From contig JANPWX010000451.1 of the NCBI GenBank assembly GCA_024734555.1, positions 1,448,728-1,512,727 of the forward strand: a DNA stretch of 64,000 nt. Reading direction: 5' to 3'. Both the position numbers and the translations under genes were made by a program. A model generated the notes under the pieces. That model made no database searches, was not told the DNA's origin, and saw nothing but the letters and a program-made list of their open reading frames with translations. How positions within the stretch are numbered: the first letter of the stretch is position 1; the number at the start of each line of letters is the position of its first letter. Of the stretch, positions 1-13,200 are shown piece by piece. The DNA is from Trochalopteron elliotii. Taxonomy: Eukaryota > Chordata > Aves > Passeriformes > Leiothrichidae.

Positions 1-445
1 TTCTGAGTTTCTGGTTTGAAGGTTGAAGGACTAAAAAAATGATCAGACAGTGATTTTCTGCATTGTAGCAGATGAAAGAAAAGATGAAAGATCTCAGCCA
101 TGCTCATGTCAATCCAGAGCAGCTCCAGCAGCTGCAGACTTCAGTTCAATAAATATTATTTAACCTAGTTCAGGAAAATCCCTCCTCTACAACAAAACAA
201 GTTTTTCCACTATTAGGGGTCATGACCGTCTCTAGGGAAGCAGCCCACGCTGATAAACTGTTGCACAACTGATACTGAGCAAGTCTTCAAAGAGCAAAAC
301 TGCACCAGCTGAGCTGGGTCTGTCTGGCAGGCCAGGCCAGGTGAAGTGATCTCATCTGCCCTCCCTGTGCTATCGAATTCCAGCCACTGGTGCACAGGAG
401 ATGCCTTTTTTTGGTGCAAGCAGAGCCAGTTCACATGCAGAGATC
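1..445. other. Unassigned non-coding sequence
   Basis: I see no gene, RNA or recognisable transposon here. Both strands are broken by frequent stops and no splice-bracketed protein-like segment stands out. It leads directly into the repeat that surrounds the assembly gap. Confidence 0.5.
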
Positions 446-553
446 TGTCTGTCCCAGTAAATGTCCCATTGCCCAGAGAAAGGTGCTGTCTGTCCCNNNN
501 NNTGTCTGTCCCAGTAAATGTCCCATTGCCCAGAGAAAGGTGCTGTCTGTCTT
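445..553. repeat. 41-bp tandem repeat interrupted by an assembly gap
   Basis: The 11-mer ctgtctgtccc occurs at 445-455 and again at 486-496, giving a period of 41 bp. After the six Ns the sequence restarts inside the same unit at 503 and runs through it once more, ending in a diverged ctgtctgtctta. Bases 446-494 and 503-551 are identical over 49 positions. This is either a true minisatellite of at least two units whose copy number was not resolved, or a single copy present on both contig ends that were not merged. It has no coding role that I can see. Confidence 0.85.
497..502. other. Assembly gap (six Ns)
   Basis: Six undetermined bases. The ten bases before the gap and the ten bases after it are both tgtctgtccc, so the two edges could overlap rather than be separated by missing sequence. 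The gap length is therefore probably nominal. Confidence 0.97.
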
Positions 554-2843
554 ACAGCTGCAATCCATGATTTGTGGATTTTTAGGCAGTAGTTGAAGCT
601 CTGCTGGCTCTCACTGGAGTGGCTGTTCCTATGTCTGTGTGTTATCAGGTCTGGTATAACCTGTGTTAAGACCTCACAACAAAAATAAATCTATTTTTTG
701 TTATTATAACACCATAGGTGCTGTTTAGGGGGTTGACTTGCTCCCTGTGCCTCTCTTGTTTCATTACAAGCAATGTCCAGGAACATCTCCTGTGTCTCTC
801 CTGCCCATGCCCCACAAATATCAATAGTTATGATTAAATATAAAAAACCACAGTAGTTGTGTAGGGGAAGAAGAGGACAGAGAAGAGGTAAGAGTTTGTT
901 TTTATGCAGACTGAAACATCCCAGTAGCAGAAATGATGGCACTTACAGGAATATCACAATGTCCTGAACAATACAACTCCCTCACTGCCTGGAAACTTAA
1001 CACTTAGGTGGGGATGCATTTGACCCTTGAGTGCAGCATCTCAAATGGGTATGATGTTATTTGATAAACATCACATTTTATGCCTTACAATGCACTGATC
1101 CTAGAAACAGACTTAAATTTCTGATCTGGGAATGGTACACAAAGAGCAGTTGCATGGCTTATAAATTGTGGTGTGGCTTTACAATGCAAAATGACACATC
1201 TGGCATCTAGCTGAAAGAGCTTTTTCACTTTTTCTTTTTCCTACCCCAAATTGCTTTCTCCAGGGGAAAAAAAAATAGAAGTCAACTTGCCTGAAATAAC
1301 ACACTTTCAGTATTAGCAGTAAAGGCTATCTGTGCCCTGTGCAAGTGGAGAGAATATCCCATATACAATCAGCACATTATGTTGTTGTCCAAAACAAAAC
1401 TGGAAAATTTTAAGAACAACCACTGTATAATGTCAGATTATCACAGCGTCTGGTTTTGGGAGCCTTGCTCTCTTCTTTGAGGGTTATTATGCCAACATAT
1501 GAAAAAGAAAACTAAATGGAAACCAAGAAAGATATCATTTTCCTTTCCTCCTCCCCTCCTCCCTTCTTTTCCTGTTGGGAGTGTTTCTGTTTGTCTGCAT
1601 AAAACTTACCCATTCCAAGCCCTAACTACTATTTAAGGTTGCCTGCCAGCCTGGGAAGTTGTTATGCAGGTTGCACTTAAATAGCTCACGTTTGACTGCA
1701 GAGCACCTGTTGGTTGACTTGGAGACAGTAAAATTCAGGGCAAAGGCTTCCCAAACACAAAGGGCTGCTTGTGGAAAAAGACCTTGTTGATCTTGGAAGG
1801 AGTTATAACCAGCCCTTGATGCCTTTAGTGGGGCATTGTATGGTGCACTAAGTCTGTACATGTGTTTCTGTGTGTGAAAAAACAACACCTGAGCTAAACA
1901 GAGAGCACAGGGCTAACGGGCTTTCTTCAGGTGTGTTTTATGGAGCACTTTTGAAAGGACTTTTTGTGTAGGGCCCTTGGAAACCCTTTTCAAAGCCCTG
2001 CTCAGAAGTGCCGGGGCCTGTGGGCCACCTTCTCGTTCAGGGCGTGCATCGTGTGCCTCACGTCTTCCCAGTGCAGACTTGGGTCTGTCAGGTCGGGTGT
2101 TCCAGACCCTGAGAGAGTCTTTTGCCTTGATGGGAGGTGGAGGAGCTTGAAGTAAAAGTTTTACAGCAAAGTAAAAGTTTTTTTACAAATCTTCTGCCAG
2201 TCCCAGTTGGTTCAGCTGGGAATGGTACCACACATTGCTGCACCCTTAGCCCTGCTCCACGCTCTCTGGAGGCATCGCTCCTGCTCTTGGAGTCAGCTCT
2301 GTGTCCTGACCCATTCACTGCTGTGCTTGTGCCTCATTCTGTGGGGCAAAGCCACTGGGACAACCTTGGGAAGATTTTAAAACAGAGTACTTTGAAGTGA
2401 CATGTGGACGCAGAATTAATTTTCAAATACATTTAGGAATAATATTGGCATTCATTTGTTCTTTCCAGGAGCATGCTTGTTTGGAAAGATAGACAAGCAG
2501 AACTTTTCATGACAGCAGTTCATCTATGAAATGACTTGTTCATTTTCAGAAATTTTGCTTTAAAATCTACTCTAAATGCTAAGATCCATTAAGCTGTTCC
2601 CCAGAAGGCATCAGTCTAACCCAGAGCTCACAAGAGTCTTTGAACATCTTTTTGTTTTGCTGCTTGGTTTTAGTTATTGGTACAATATGAACAGCGTTGC
2701 CCAAAATGTTTATAGTGAACCAAGCCATGTCTCTGTGTTTTTGGCAAACTAGAATATAATGAATGCTTGCAGGTTCTTTCAATGACCCATGTGTCCTTCC
2801 TCAGCAGCTCTCAGGTGAGGCTGTTTGTGCGAAAGGAGATTTC
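552..2843. other. Unassigned non-coding sequence
   Basis: No gene, RNA or transposon is recognisable. A pyrimidine-rich patch lies at about 1541-1575 (runs of C and T broken by few purines). Open frames are all under 90 codons and lie on both strands, as expected by chance. Confidence 0.5.
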
Positions 2844-2925
2844 ATAAAATCAGACAATATCCTGAGTTGGAAGGGACATAAAAGGATCATCAAATTCCGA
2901 CTCTTGGCCCTAATTTGCCAGGGGA
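2844..2925 (-). mobile_element. CR1 LINE 3'-end fragment (old, diverged)
   Basis: Read on the plus strand, the block starts with ataaaatcagacaatatcc and continues with gagttggaagggac and ggatcatcaaattcc. This matches the antisense of the CR1 3' terminus, so the element lies on the minus strand. It belongs to the 'cctgagttggaagggac' type rather than the 'ggtttgggttggaaggg' type seen elsewhere in the window. It is heavily 5'-truncated, and homology beyond about 2925 is too diverged to follow, though faint similarity may run to about 2960. No coding part of the LINE is present. Confidence 0.75.
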
Positions 2926-4117
2926 CAGGTCATCCTTCTCCATCCACACTGCCTCAAGGAGCCATGTAGGAGCTGGTAGTTATTTCTTACCATTTGAGTT
3001 ACTTCAAACCTTTCCTTTAGCATTTCAATCACTGTGCAAGGCAGCACCTCTGCAATCTTGCTGAGTTTGGGATTTCCCACCACACACACACCCCGTGCCT
3101 TTCACCCCACTCCAAATGCCAGAATGAACATGATCCATGTGTTTGAGTATCAAGGCTCAGCATGAGGGAAAGCCAGGCATTGCACTGACTGCAGGCAACA
3201 AACGGATCTTCTGCTGCAGTTTTTGTTTAAAACCCGATTATTTGTGCAGGCTGGATGCTGAAACATTTGTTTTGGAGCTGGACAAGCAGAACTGACAAAC
3301 AGGATGGTTGCCCATAACGGAGGCAGAGAAAGGAGGAGCCTCTGGTATCACTGAAGTACTTGCCTGGTCTCTTCAGCAGGTATTTTTGCAGTTCACAGCA
3401 GGCCACTGACAGCAGAAAGTGCCACAGCAGCAGCCTCAGCAGTGAGACCGTTACAATGGGAGGGAGATAAAGTGAAGGATTTGTTGGAGGGGCAGTGCCA
3501 GGAAACGGCTGAGACATCACATGACAGAGGATGTGCCCTCTGCAGCTCAGGGACTATTTACTTACAGGCGAGACTTCACCAGACTCCACCAAGGGCAGTT
3601 CTGGCAAGTTATTTGAATTACCTGACCCACTTGCAGGAGGAAGTCATTAGAGAGATAGTAAATACCTACCCCACCCCTGCTGGGCAGACAGACACTTTGC
3701 CAAAATGGCCTAGCTCAGCTTCTCAGAATATAAAATATTGTACCTTTCTAGTTGAAACTGGCATTGCAAAGCCATCAGAAACTGCTGCTGTTCCAGTAAA
3801 CTGCTTCATTTCTTGGCATTCAACCATTGTGCAGAGAGCTTCCAGGATTTATGTCTTACCACCACCTGGAGCACAAATAATATGTGAAGAGTAAGTTGGA
3901 AATTTTTCTTAAGGTGCAAATCTCTTGCTTCTCACATTGATGGGAAAAGCTCCCAGGCCTTCTGGCAGTCAGGGAAGTCGCCTGTGATGGAGATTCTGAG
4001 AAGAGCTTTACACAAGCATTCATTTGAAGTGTTAAATAGACTCCAACACAGTTTTTCCTAGACTTTTTTGTTTTACTTTCTTGTAGTGAAAGCTGCAACT
4101 AACTTAGCACACATGAC
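2926..4117. other. Unassigned sequence with a 150-codon chance frame
   Basis: A plus-strand open frame covers 3442-3894 but shows no recognisable domain, no clear codon bias and no homology that I can name. I treat it as a chance frame. Nothing else is identifiable in this interval. Confidence 0.4.
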
Positions 4118-4250
4118 ATAGAATCATGGAGTTGTGAAGGTTGGAATAGACCTCTGAGATCATCAAATCCAACTGCCAACCCAGCACCACCACCCTGTTC
4201 ATCACTGACATGTCCTCAAGTGCCATATCCACACTTCTTTTGAATACTTA
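4118..4250 (-). mobile_element. CR1 LINE 3'-end fragment
   Basis: The plus strand reads tagaatcatggagttgtg, then gttggaatagacctctgaga, then tcatcaaatccaactgccaa and a 'cccagcaccaccac' segment. This is the antisense of a CR1 3' region of the 'aacccagcaccacca' subtype, so the element is on the minus strand. Its 3' tail is at the low-coordinate end. About 130 bp are retained; the reverse transcriptase and endonuclease regions are absent, as is typical for 5'-truncated copies. Confidence 0.88.
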
Positions 4251-7200
4251 ACATGCTGGGTGATTAATTATTGTTCACTGATGGATGGATTCTAAAATTT
4301 CAAGGAGAAGCTTGAAACATTACCTACAAGTTATCATTTTCTTAAAAAAATCCTGTTACTATTATAGTAAATCGCATCTGTAAATTCTTTCCCCCTTGAA
4401 TCAATGAGATTTCACCAAGAGCTGTGGCCTGCACAATGCCAGCTTTTAACACAACCCTGCAAATTATCACCAAAATAAGATTCTAATCTTGCTTAGACCA
4501 GAATGAAAGTCCATGAAAAGACAAAAAATTCATACTAATGCAGCAAAGAGCGTGTCTGGGCCAAAGTAGACATCAATTTAAAAGGACTTACTTCAAATTA
4601 GAATGGTGATGGCCTTTGCTTGGACTATAGCAACAGGTGATGATGGGAAAGGAAGAAGAAAAGAACTGGCATGTCTCCTGCAGCACAAAGATCTCAGCTT
4701 AATTTTCCTTGTATTTTCTGAGACTTATGTGGGTCTTACCCAGGACTTCAGACACAGATGCTGGGATGGGGTGGAACAGTCCATATGAAGACAGTACAGG
4801 AACTGAAGTAAAAATTTCAATTCCTTTAAAGGTCTCTGGCCAGAATTTAGGGGGTAATTCTCCATTTGAGAAACCCAGGAGATGAACATGCTCATCCTCT
4901 GCAGAGCTGGTGAAGTCTTTGCTGAAGTTGACTTGATTGACCTGTACCCACAGGGCTCAGGTTGTGCTGTGGCTTCTCAGAGCACCACGTGCTCATGGCC
5001 TGGGTTGGGTTGGCTTAGGAGAGATCACAGCCAAGTTAAAAGGGATTTATTCTCCTGTTCTCCAGGAGGATTTGTCATCTTTATACAGTGTTAAGGACAA
5101 TGTGTCATATTGGGCTCACCAGGGGGTTTAATGCACTCAGGCAAAGATCTATAAGGGACATAGGCACCCATCTCTGAGGCTGGGATTCAGAAGCCTTAAT
5201 GAGGGGTCTCTTGCACATTGATTTGGGAAAATTCATTACCTACTAATGGGATTCACATGTACCAGTACCCTGAGTGCAGGCATTGAGGTAGCGAGCTGGT
5301 AAAGTACTGAAGAAAAGGATGTTTCTGTGCTTTGGTTGGTACCTCAGGTCCTTTTGGGAATCTGGCCCTGAATGCTGAAGCTTTATGTGTTTACAGTTGC
5401 ACTGAGTTTCCTTAAGGAAATAAATAAAACCAAAAGTTTTTTTTTTTTTGTTTGACACTGCTATTAAAGTCGAAAGCTGACCAACAAACTGCTCAGGAGG
5501 CCCAGAGCTAAACTGGAGCCACAGTTCCCTTGTTTCTATTCTAGTTTTGAATGCCCTTCATCAACTAATCACTGCCTGGCACAGTATTAAATTTAATCAC
5601 TGAACTCCAAAACACTGTAATGTGTCTACCTACTCCATGGTTCCATTTGGATGGAAATTTTCTATCTCGTTTAAAGACTATTAAAGCCCTGCCTTTCTTG
5701 CTCAGAACAAAAGGGTATTGTTGGATTTGTTTTTCGTTAGGTTCGTATTCAACAAAAGATGATTATTCTGTCTGCTCCGTGCTGAGATCCCCGTGAACAT
5801 GTAGACATCCTCTCCACTTGCTTTTCTTTCTCCTGGCTGACTACAAAATAGAAACATTTCCTTCTCACAGAAGTGTACAGTTGAAATGCACAAAAGCAGA
5901 TGTTATTTATCAAAACTTTCAAGGTTTTCCTAACATAGGTGTTAATTAAAAAGTTGATGTGAAGCATAATTGCATAAAGAAGCAGCGTTGCAAGGCACAG
6001 CAGGAGCAGCAGTGAGACTAATACACATTTATGATTAAGAATTCATCTTTCATGAAACAAAAACTGTTGTTTCAGTAAAAACCTTTTGACCTTTTAAGAG
6101 CAACGTGGCAAACCCACAAACATGGAGTTGTTTGTTTGGTTTGTTATTGCCATCACACTGTAACCTAGGGAGAAAAGCTTTTTTGATCCTCCTGTGGGCT
6201 GGAGAGCAGGATTCTTGCTTTTGGAGAGCTCACAACCCATTCACAGTGGATTGACTTTTTAGAGACCCATTTATTGAGTGACGCAAGGTGCAAATTATGA
6301 CTCACTCTGCATAGGTTATGTTTGTGAAAAATCAACCTATATTCATCTCCTGAGCACCTACACAGCTGCTTAATCCATTTATTATCTCTAGGGTCCCATT
6401 AACCCTTTGAAAGGAGGAAAAGTGATCTGCAACACAGCCCAGCCAAACTGATGTTGTTATCCAGGGAATTAAAGTTTTTCTCTTATCAGATCTAGTGAGG
6501 GGCAGATTTTCTTCTCCCTGGCCAGGATTAGATCACAGAGTGGCCCAGCAGTCAGAGTTTGAACATTTCCTCCTGTTCCAACAGCCCTCACAAAAAATCC
6601 ATCGATTGCTGGTGTTTGCTGATATGTGACACTGTTTTCCAGGCCTCACCCAGATGAACCAGATGCTCTTCGGTGTCTGAGTCCTCTAATGATCTCACAA
6701 TGATACTGTAAGTAATTGTTGTTCATTATAAACAGCTTTTCAAGCAGAAGTGTGGTGCTAGTCCAGCATGTTTTATTAGCTGGAACATCCCTTTGTCTTT
6801 CCCACTTGTATCACAACCTATTTTCCTGGTGGATTTGAGGGTTTGGGAGCAGTTTTGCTGTGTTTGCAGGGCCTCTCGAAGGACAGAACCACCTCTTCAC
6901 CTTCTCCACTCATCTCCTCCCCCGTCTTCCCTCCTTTCAAAGGGAGAACACCAGGAAGTTTGGAGATTCAGATGTGGTTCCTAAAACTCTGTCAATGAGG
7001 AAGGTCTCCTGTGCTGCTGGAAATGGTGTGCAGCCACTGGTTCCTGTATTTCAACTCTCCTTCCTCTCAGGAAACCCAGAGTCCAAGGGAAGGAAAACCC
7101 CAAATGACCCTTGTACAGGTCATTGCAAAAAGTGGTGGTTGCTTAAAAAGGGTGTTACCTTGTGTGTGAGGCTTCATTTCTCCACCTATCCCTCTTCTGC

Positions 7201-10200
7201 ACGTTTTACAAATAGTGGCAGCTGTCACAGACTGACATTATGGGATGGATACTGAGAAATGAAGTGTCTCTTTCTTTGACCCTTTGTTTTCAGTCCTAAC
7301 TTAGCACAATTTTCCTTTCCTGGTAATAAGGCTGGGCTAGAGGAGGGACTGTACCTCCTCTTGTTACTGTGGGTGATTAAACGCTGCAAAAAGCTTTTCC
7401 CCAATGTTGAATCAAATGCTGAAATTAATTTACTTCCTCTCTGTTCATAAATACTGTGTGTCAGCCCTCTGCAAGCCAGTTTGCTAACCCACTCCCAGAG
7501 ATTCCTGCAGAGAGGAAGTGGCAAAATTGCATGTAAGATTATTTACAGAAAACTAATGTGTAAAATGAACATTGGCCAGATACTTGTCTGTGTCTTTACT
7601 CAGGGAACACGTATTACCCTCTGACTTTCATGGTCAATCACAACTAAACATAAAATGTGAGTTTCACAGCCCATGTAGGAGATTGGAATTGAGTATAAAG
7701 ATATATATGCTGTTGTGTTTAAGCCCATAATAAACCTTACTGAATACTCATGAATAATAGATGCATTTAAAGGAAATTACGATCTGCTCCTGTTTAATCT
7801 TTGAAAGAAAAAACCCCAACAAATTACCTTATAAATTCTCAAATGGTTTATTCTTTAGGGCAGAACAATAGAGGCTTGGTATGAAACTCCCTGGAATCAA
7901 TAAAAAGACCCTCATTTTATGCCCCAAATTTGTAACCCACACAGAAGTCTGTTATGGCAGCTGCCACCTTTACTAACACACCGGGGTTCAGCCCGGGTTC
8001 CTCCAGGGCTACAGCAGTAATGGCTCTAAAGTCTGGCTGGAACAGCCTGCTGTGCTATTCCCTGTGGATCAGGCACAGAGCTGGACCTGTAATGTGCACT
8101 CACCTGTGCCTTACGTCAGTGACTCTACTATGTGCTGCTCCACTTGTGGCTCTTGTAAATGAACCCGAGAAATAAGCGGCTTTTTCGGCCCGTGCCGCTG
8201 CTGAAATGTGACCCAAGGCTCAGGTAGGTTCCAGCTGTGATCTCTCTCCCTGCTCATGAACGTACATTTCTGTTCCCAGGACTTTAGAGCTCCTTCTACA
8301 CGGGCAGAAATTGTAAAAACAAAATGAACAACGTTCTCTGTGTACGGTGGAGTTATTGAAAGTGCCTGAGGGTTTGAACATAAGCAGACACTGTGTTCAC
8401 ATGCAGTATAAGCAGGACTTCTGAGTTTTGGCATTTAAAATGACAATTAAAAATACAGCAGGCATGTTTCAGCAACTTGGGTTGCCATAAACATCCAGAA
8501 AAGGATTCCAACAAAAGTAAAGATTCATTGTAAGGATTGTTTTCGGTTTTTTGTGTTCTACCTCAGTTCTCAGCGTGATGTGTTGTAACACACCACAAAA
8601 CTAAAGGGCAGAAGGTGTCTCTTGCATTGGAAACTGTTGTACATCAAAAAATGCTTCTTTGGGAGAGTCAAAGTTTACAGACTGTTCGGCTCTGTTCAGG
8701 TAATTGTTTTAGCTTCCTGCTCAGCAGTTTTCTAAAAAACCTTGAAGAGAAAAAGCCCCAGAGAAGTCTGGGAGGTGAAAAACACTTTTCTTCCTCAACA
8801 AGGAAAGAAACACAATAGACTCAAAAACAGTCCCTGGCACAATTCTGGGTACCACACCACTACCTGAATTTTCTTAGAAATATTTACCACAGGAATGACT
8901 TCTCTGCATAGTCAGGCAGTTCTTCCCACTGTAGGCCCCTGACAGCTTGCCAAGGACTGGGAATTGTACACTGTATCCTGTCCCTTTAAGCAGCATGGTG
9001 TTTACAAAAATATAAGGCACCTCTTGTGTTTTAGGCATTAAGGTGAGAAGAAGAACCTGAATCTCAAGTTAAGCATTTAATTACAAGGCTTTTCTTCCTC
9101 AGTAATTTTTTGCCTGCCACTTGTAAACCTTTGGCAAAAAGAATTCCCCAGCTTCTTTGGCTTGTGAACCTGAATGTCTCATTAATCAACACCTAAATCT
9201 CCAAAATGCTTTGAGATGTTGTTGTGACATTGAGTGGCATTTCCCCTAGGATTGTCAGCTCTTTTCAAGCCTTAAAATGGGAGATAGAGCACAGTTTGTT
9301 GTTAGATAGTTCTGAATTCCATCTTTTCTCTTTGGGGCACTTTAGCAACGTTTCATTCTGTGGTTGTATTGAAACAGCCATCCCCTGACCACCTAAAGTT
9401 GCTCAGCCAAAATAAATCCCCTGCAGCTTCCCTGGGTTTTTCTCAGTCCCCTCCTCACCATGGGAGTTGTGTGGCTCCTGTTTACTGAATGCCAGCATTG
9501 GGATTGTTTTTCAGGACTAAGTGAGAAGTAGGTTCCTGCCCTGAGTTACACAACACTCTGTGTTAGTGATCCAGTGTCTCAATCAAGGCAGGAAGAAGTA
9601 AGGAAACTGCTTTATCCTCCTGAGTGCTGAAACCAGTCCCCAGGGACTGGGAATGGGACATCTGTCAGAAAAGAGGGAGATAGAAGGCATCTCAGGGCTG
9701 CATTTGTTTCCTGTGGCTGTGCCTTTGGTTTGTTTTATCCCTTTCCTCTCCCCCTTACCACAGTTCAGCACTGTGTATGTGAAGTCTTTTGTCCCCTTTA
9801 CCTTTATTTATTTCCTTTACTGAGGCAATAATTTTACAACCTGAGGGATTCAGAGCCAATCCCACTCTCCCTTTCTACTTTGCTGTCTCTTCTTCCTGAC
9901 CCTGCCACAGCTGCAATGCCATGCTGTGAACCAAAACTCAAAGGTCCTTTTTGTTTGTTCGATTCTGGCTTTGCATTCCTTCCCTTTCCCCCCTTGCATT
10001 CCTGCTCAGTGTAGCCCTAGCAGCTCTTTTCCCTCATGTGGAGCATCAGGCACATCCCCCAGGCCTCCTGCTGAAATCTTTCCCTCCCTGAAACATGACC
10101 TTGTGCTGGGTCTCACCCCTCATGCAGGTGCTCAGCACAGAACAAACTTCAAGTCTAGTTAAGAGCTATTTAGGGGGTGAAGTGGGTATGAGATGAGGTA

Positions 10201-13200
10201 CAATTTTAACATTCATCTTTTATTCAGGGCAAATTGGATGTTAATTGTAGTGACACTGCTGTGGTGGACAGTCTTTCTAGCTCTGAGTGTTGTGCAATAG
10301 CAGCTGCATGACTTCTTCATCTGTACAATCAACCTGAAACTGTCTCAATTAAATCACGTTTGTAATTGCTGCTACCATGAAAATCCTAAGGGGAAAAGCA
10401 GCTGCAAGAGGGCTCCAAAATCCTGTCTCTAACTCCTGTACCTTGCTGAACATTGCCAGTAGCTTCTCTGGTCATGGAGACCTGGAGCTCACCATGGAAC
10501 AGATTTAAATAATCCTTTTCACCTGTTGTAAAACACATTTTTGTTCCTTGCCTTTCCTTTGCCCAAGCCAGTCACAACCAACAAAACTTCAGCTGTTTGG
10601 CCAAGTGTGTCACAAGCCACTGCACCTTAGTCTTGGGAAATCCATCTTGCTGTTCCAAAAATTCCTCACACTCCTTGACATTTGCTCCTGTGGGTATTTG
10701 TAGACTGTTATGTCTGCCTTTACTTGTTGTTTAACCATTTAGCTGTGTCCTCATAAATCATCCCCCCTCAGTCTTTAGCTGGGCTCCCTGCCTGTGCTCC
10801 TAAGTGTGAAAACTCCAGGCTGAGCCCACCCTTTCCATGTCTGCTCCCCACAGGATTCTATTGGTGGCACAAAGTGGTTGCTCAAGCCATGATTTCATTC
10901 CTGGCTTGTTGCATGATCCCTTGCTGATCAAAGAATCTCTGGTTCTCTGCAGCAATTCTCTGGGTTTATTTCCCAGGTCCTCCCACATTCTCCTAAGACT
11001 TGTTCCACCTTTTCCCCTGATTTAAAACCACCAATTCAGGCTCCTTGTCCCTTCTCCCCAAGAGCACAACGTCTGGGAGTAGCAGAGGCAGGGAGCATCC
11101 CTGCAGTCATTCTGTTTCCACTTTCTTCACCCCTCAGTCTTTCCTGAAGGACTTCCCTGCAGCCAGAATCCGTTTCCAGGGTACCCACAGCACATCTCCC
11201 AGGTGGGTGTCTGGTGGTGCAGCTCCCTGGAGCAGGGTAAGGAAGAGTAACAGGCTGGATTCAAACCTTCTCTTTCCCCATGTTTGGCAGGAGCTGGTGA
11301 GCAGGGAGCTGGGCCACGTGTTTACCACAGCATGGGAAATTCTGGCATTTTTGCCCCCTCCTCTGGGCACCCATCTGCATTCTTGGAGTCTGGACTTAAC
11401 ACACAAATTTCAGGACCTTTGTGGTGAGGACATGCTGTTGATTAAGGCATCTTGGAAGCTATCTGGATCTTAAATTAATTGCCACAAAATATTACTAGGA
11501 AGAAGAGAACCCTCCAAAACGTGCATTTATCCAGTTTATGAGGACACTTACGATGACTGCAGCATAATGAAAATAATTAAGAGTTGTGTAAGGCACAGCA
11601 ATTACTTCAGAGTGCAAATGAGGCTTTGACTTTTAGGGAGAAGAAAGGAACTTCTTGTGGGCAGATTTGCCCATAGCTGCCCATTGCAAACTTCCTTTTA
11701 CTTTTTTGTTACATTTTTGTGCGTGGTTGCAACCACAGATACAAGAAGGACCAGAGAGATCCCTAATCTGGCACATGGTATCATCCAATCAGTTTAGCAT
11801 GTTGTAGCATCATGTGCAAAGTACAGTGTTGTTCCCTTTTCAGATGATACAAATATGGAAGTTGCAAAATGATCACTAAAGCAAGAGATAGGATGTGATG
11901 GAAGGCATTTATTTTCCTAAAAGCTCAAAAACTCTAGACAAGCCTCCAGTCTATGCTGTGTTTCCTTCCTGCTTGCACATTCACTTTATCTCCTCCACTC
12001 TCACCTCGCTTGTTCCTGTGTAAACTGGGGCTGATCCCTGCAGTGGGATCTCTTTCAGGGCTTTTCCATCTCCAGGGTGGAAGAATCATCCATTTGCCTT
12101 GTAGCAGAGGAAGAATTCAGTTCTGAATTTGGGATTATGTGTTGAAAAGCTACTTTTGTTTTGCCTCTGAGCTCCAGAACCACCCTTTAAAACTCTGAAC
12201 ATGAGCCAGAGGGTCCAATATGACCGTGAGTTGACCTGGGAAGTTTAGTCTTGATTAATGGCTTTGTTCAATTATTCTACTTGTTCATTTATCTTTACAT
12301 AAACATTAAAATCATGCCGTCTTTCGCCTCTAAAATAAAGGAGATTCTTACAAGAAACTGAAGTCTCAGCATGGGTTTTTTTTTTATTTCTTTAAGTGTA
12401 CACATGCACTTTTTTATTTTGTTGAATAACTCCCTTAGCCACATTTCTCCACTCTGTTTAAATCTCTTCAGACATAAGGCAAGTACAGAGGAAGAACTCC
12501 AAGTGTAAAAAAGAAAAATCTTGTTCCTCCCTCAGATCTCCAAAATCATGGCTAAGTGTTGCACGTTTCTTTAAGCTGTTGTGGAAAAAGCCACTGGTGT
12601 TCAGCAAATTATATTAGATTTTCCAAACCTTGGCAATGGTTTTTGAAATTTGATTTTCTGGGTCCCAAATGAGAAAGAAGAAGAACTGCAATAATCCACT
12701 TGGAAGTGAGAGTCTTTCAGTTCTGCCTGGTTAGTAGTTTGGTAAAAGTTTAAATATTTATTCACCAGGAAAGGTTAGTCCCTGCCATGCCATCTCAAAC
12801 TCTGCTGCAGGGTTTTATGCTCTTTTTCTGGGACTTTTTCACCGGGTCCATGAAGTCTGACCTCTCTTCTCATTGCTGCATTCTTCTCATGGCTTCTCAT
12901 TGCTCCATTCTATATTGATCATGCTGGAATGATGACCTCTACAGAAGGTCCTGAAATCTGCTTTAAGTATTGAATCTGCCCTGGCATGGGCTACACACTC
13001 ATCAGACTAAGCCAGAAACAAAGCTGAAATCCCTTCTGAAAGTGAGGTTGAATGTTTAAAATGAGCCAGAGGAGATCTCATTGGAAATGTCCACATCATC
13101 ACTATCCTCTTCTTCAAAAAGCATGAAGATTGTATCAGGCTGTCTGATGGAAACAGGTTCTGCACTGGTATTGCACAAACAAATGTGGGAATGCTGGAGT

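Noticed and set aside
3442..3894. 150-codon plus-strand open frame
   Set aside because: It has no motif, no coding bias and no recognisable family. Its length is within chance expectation.
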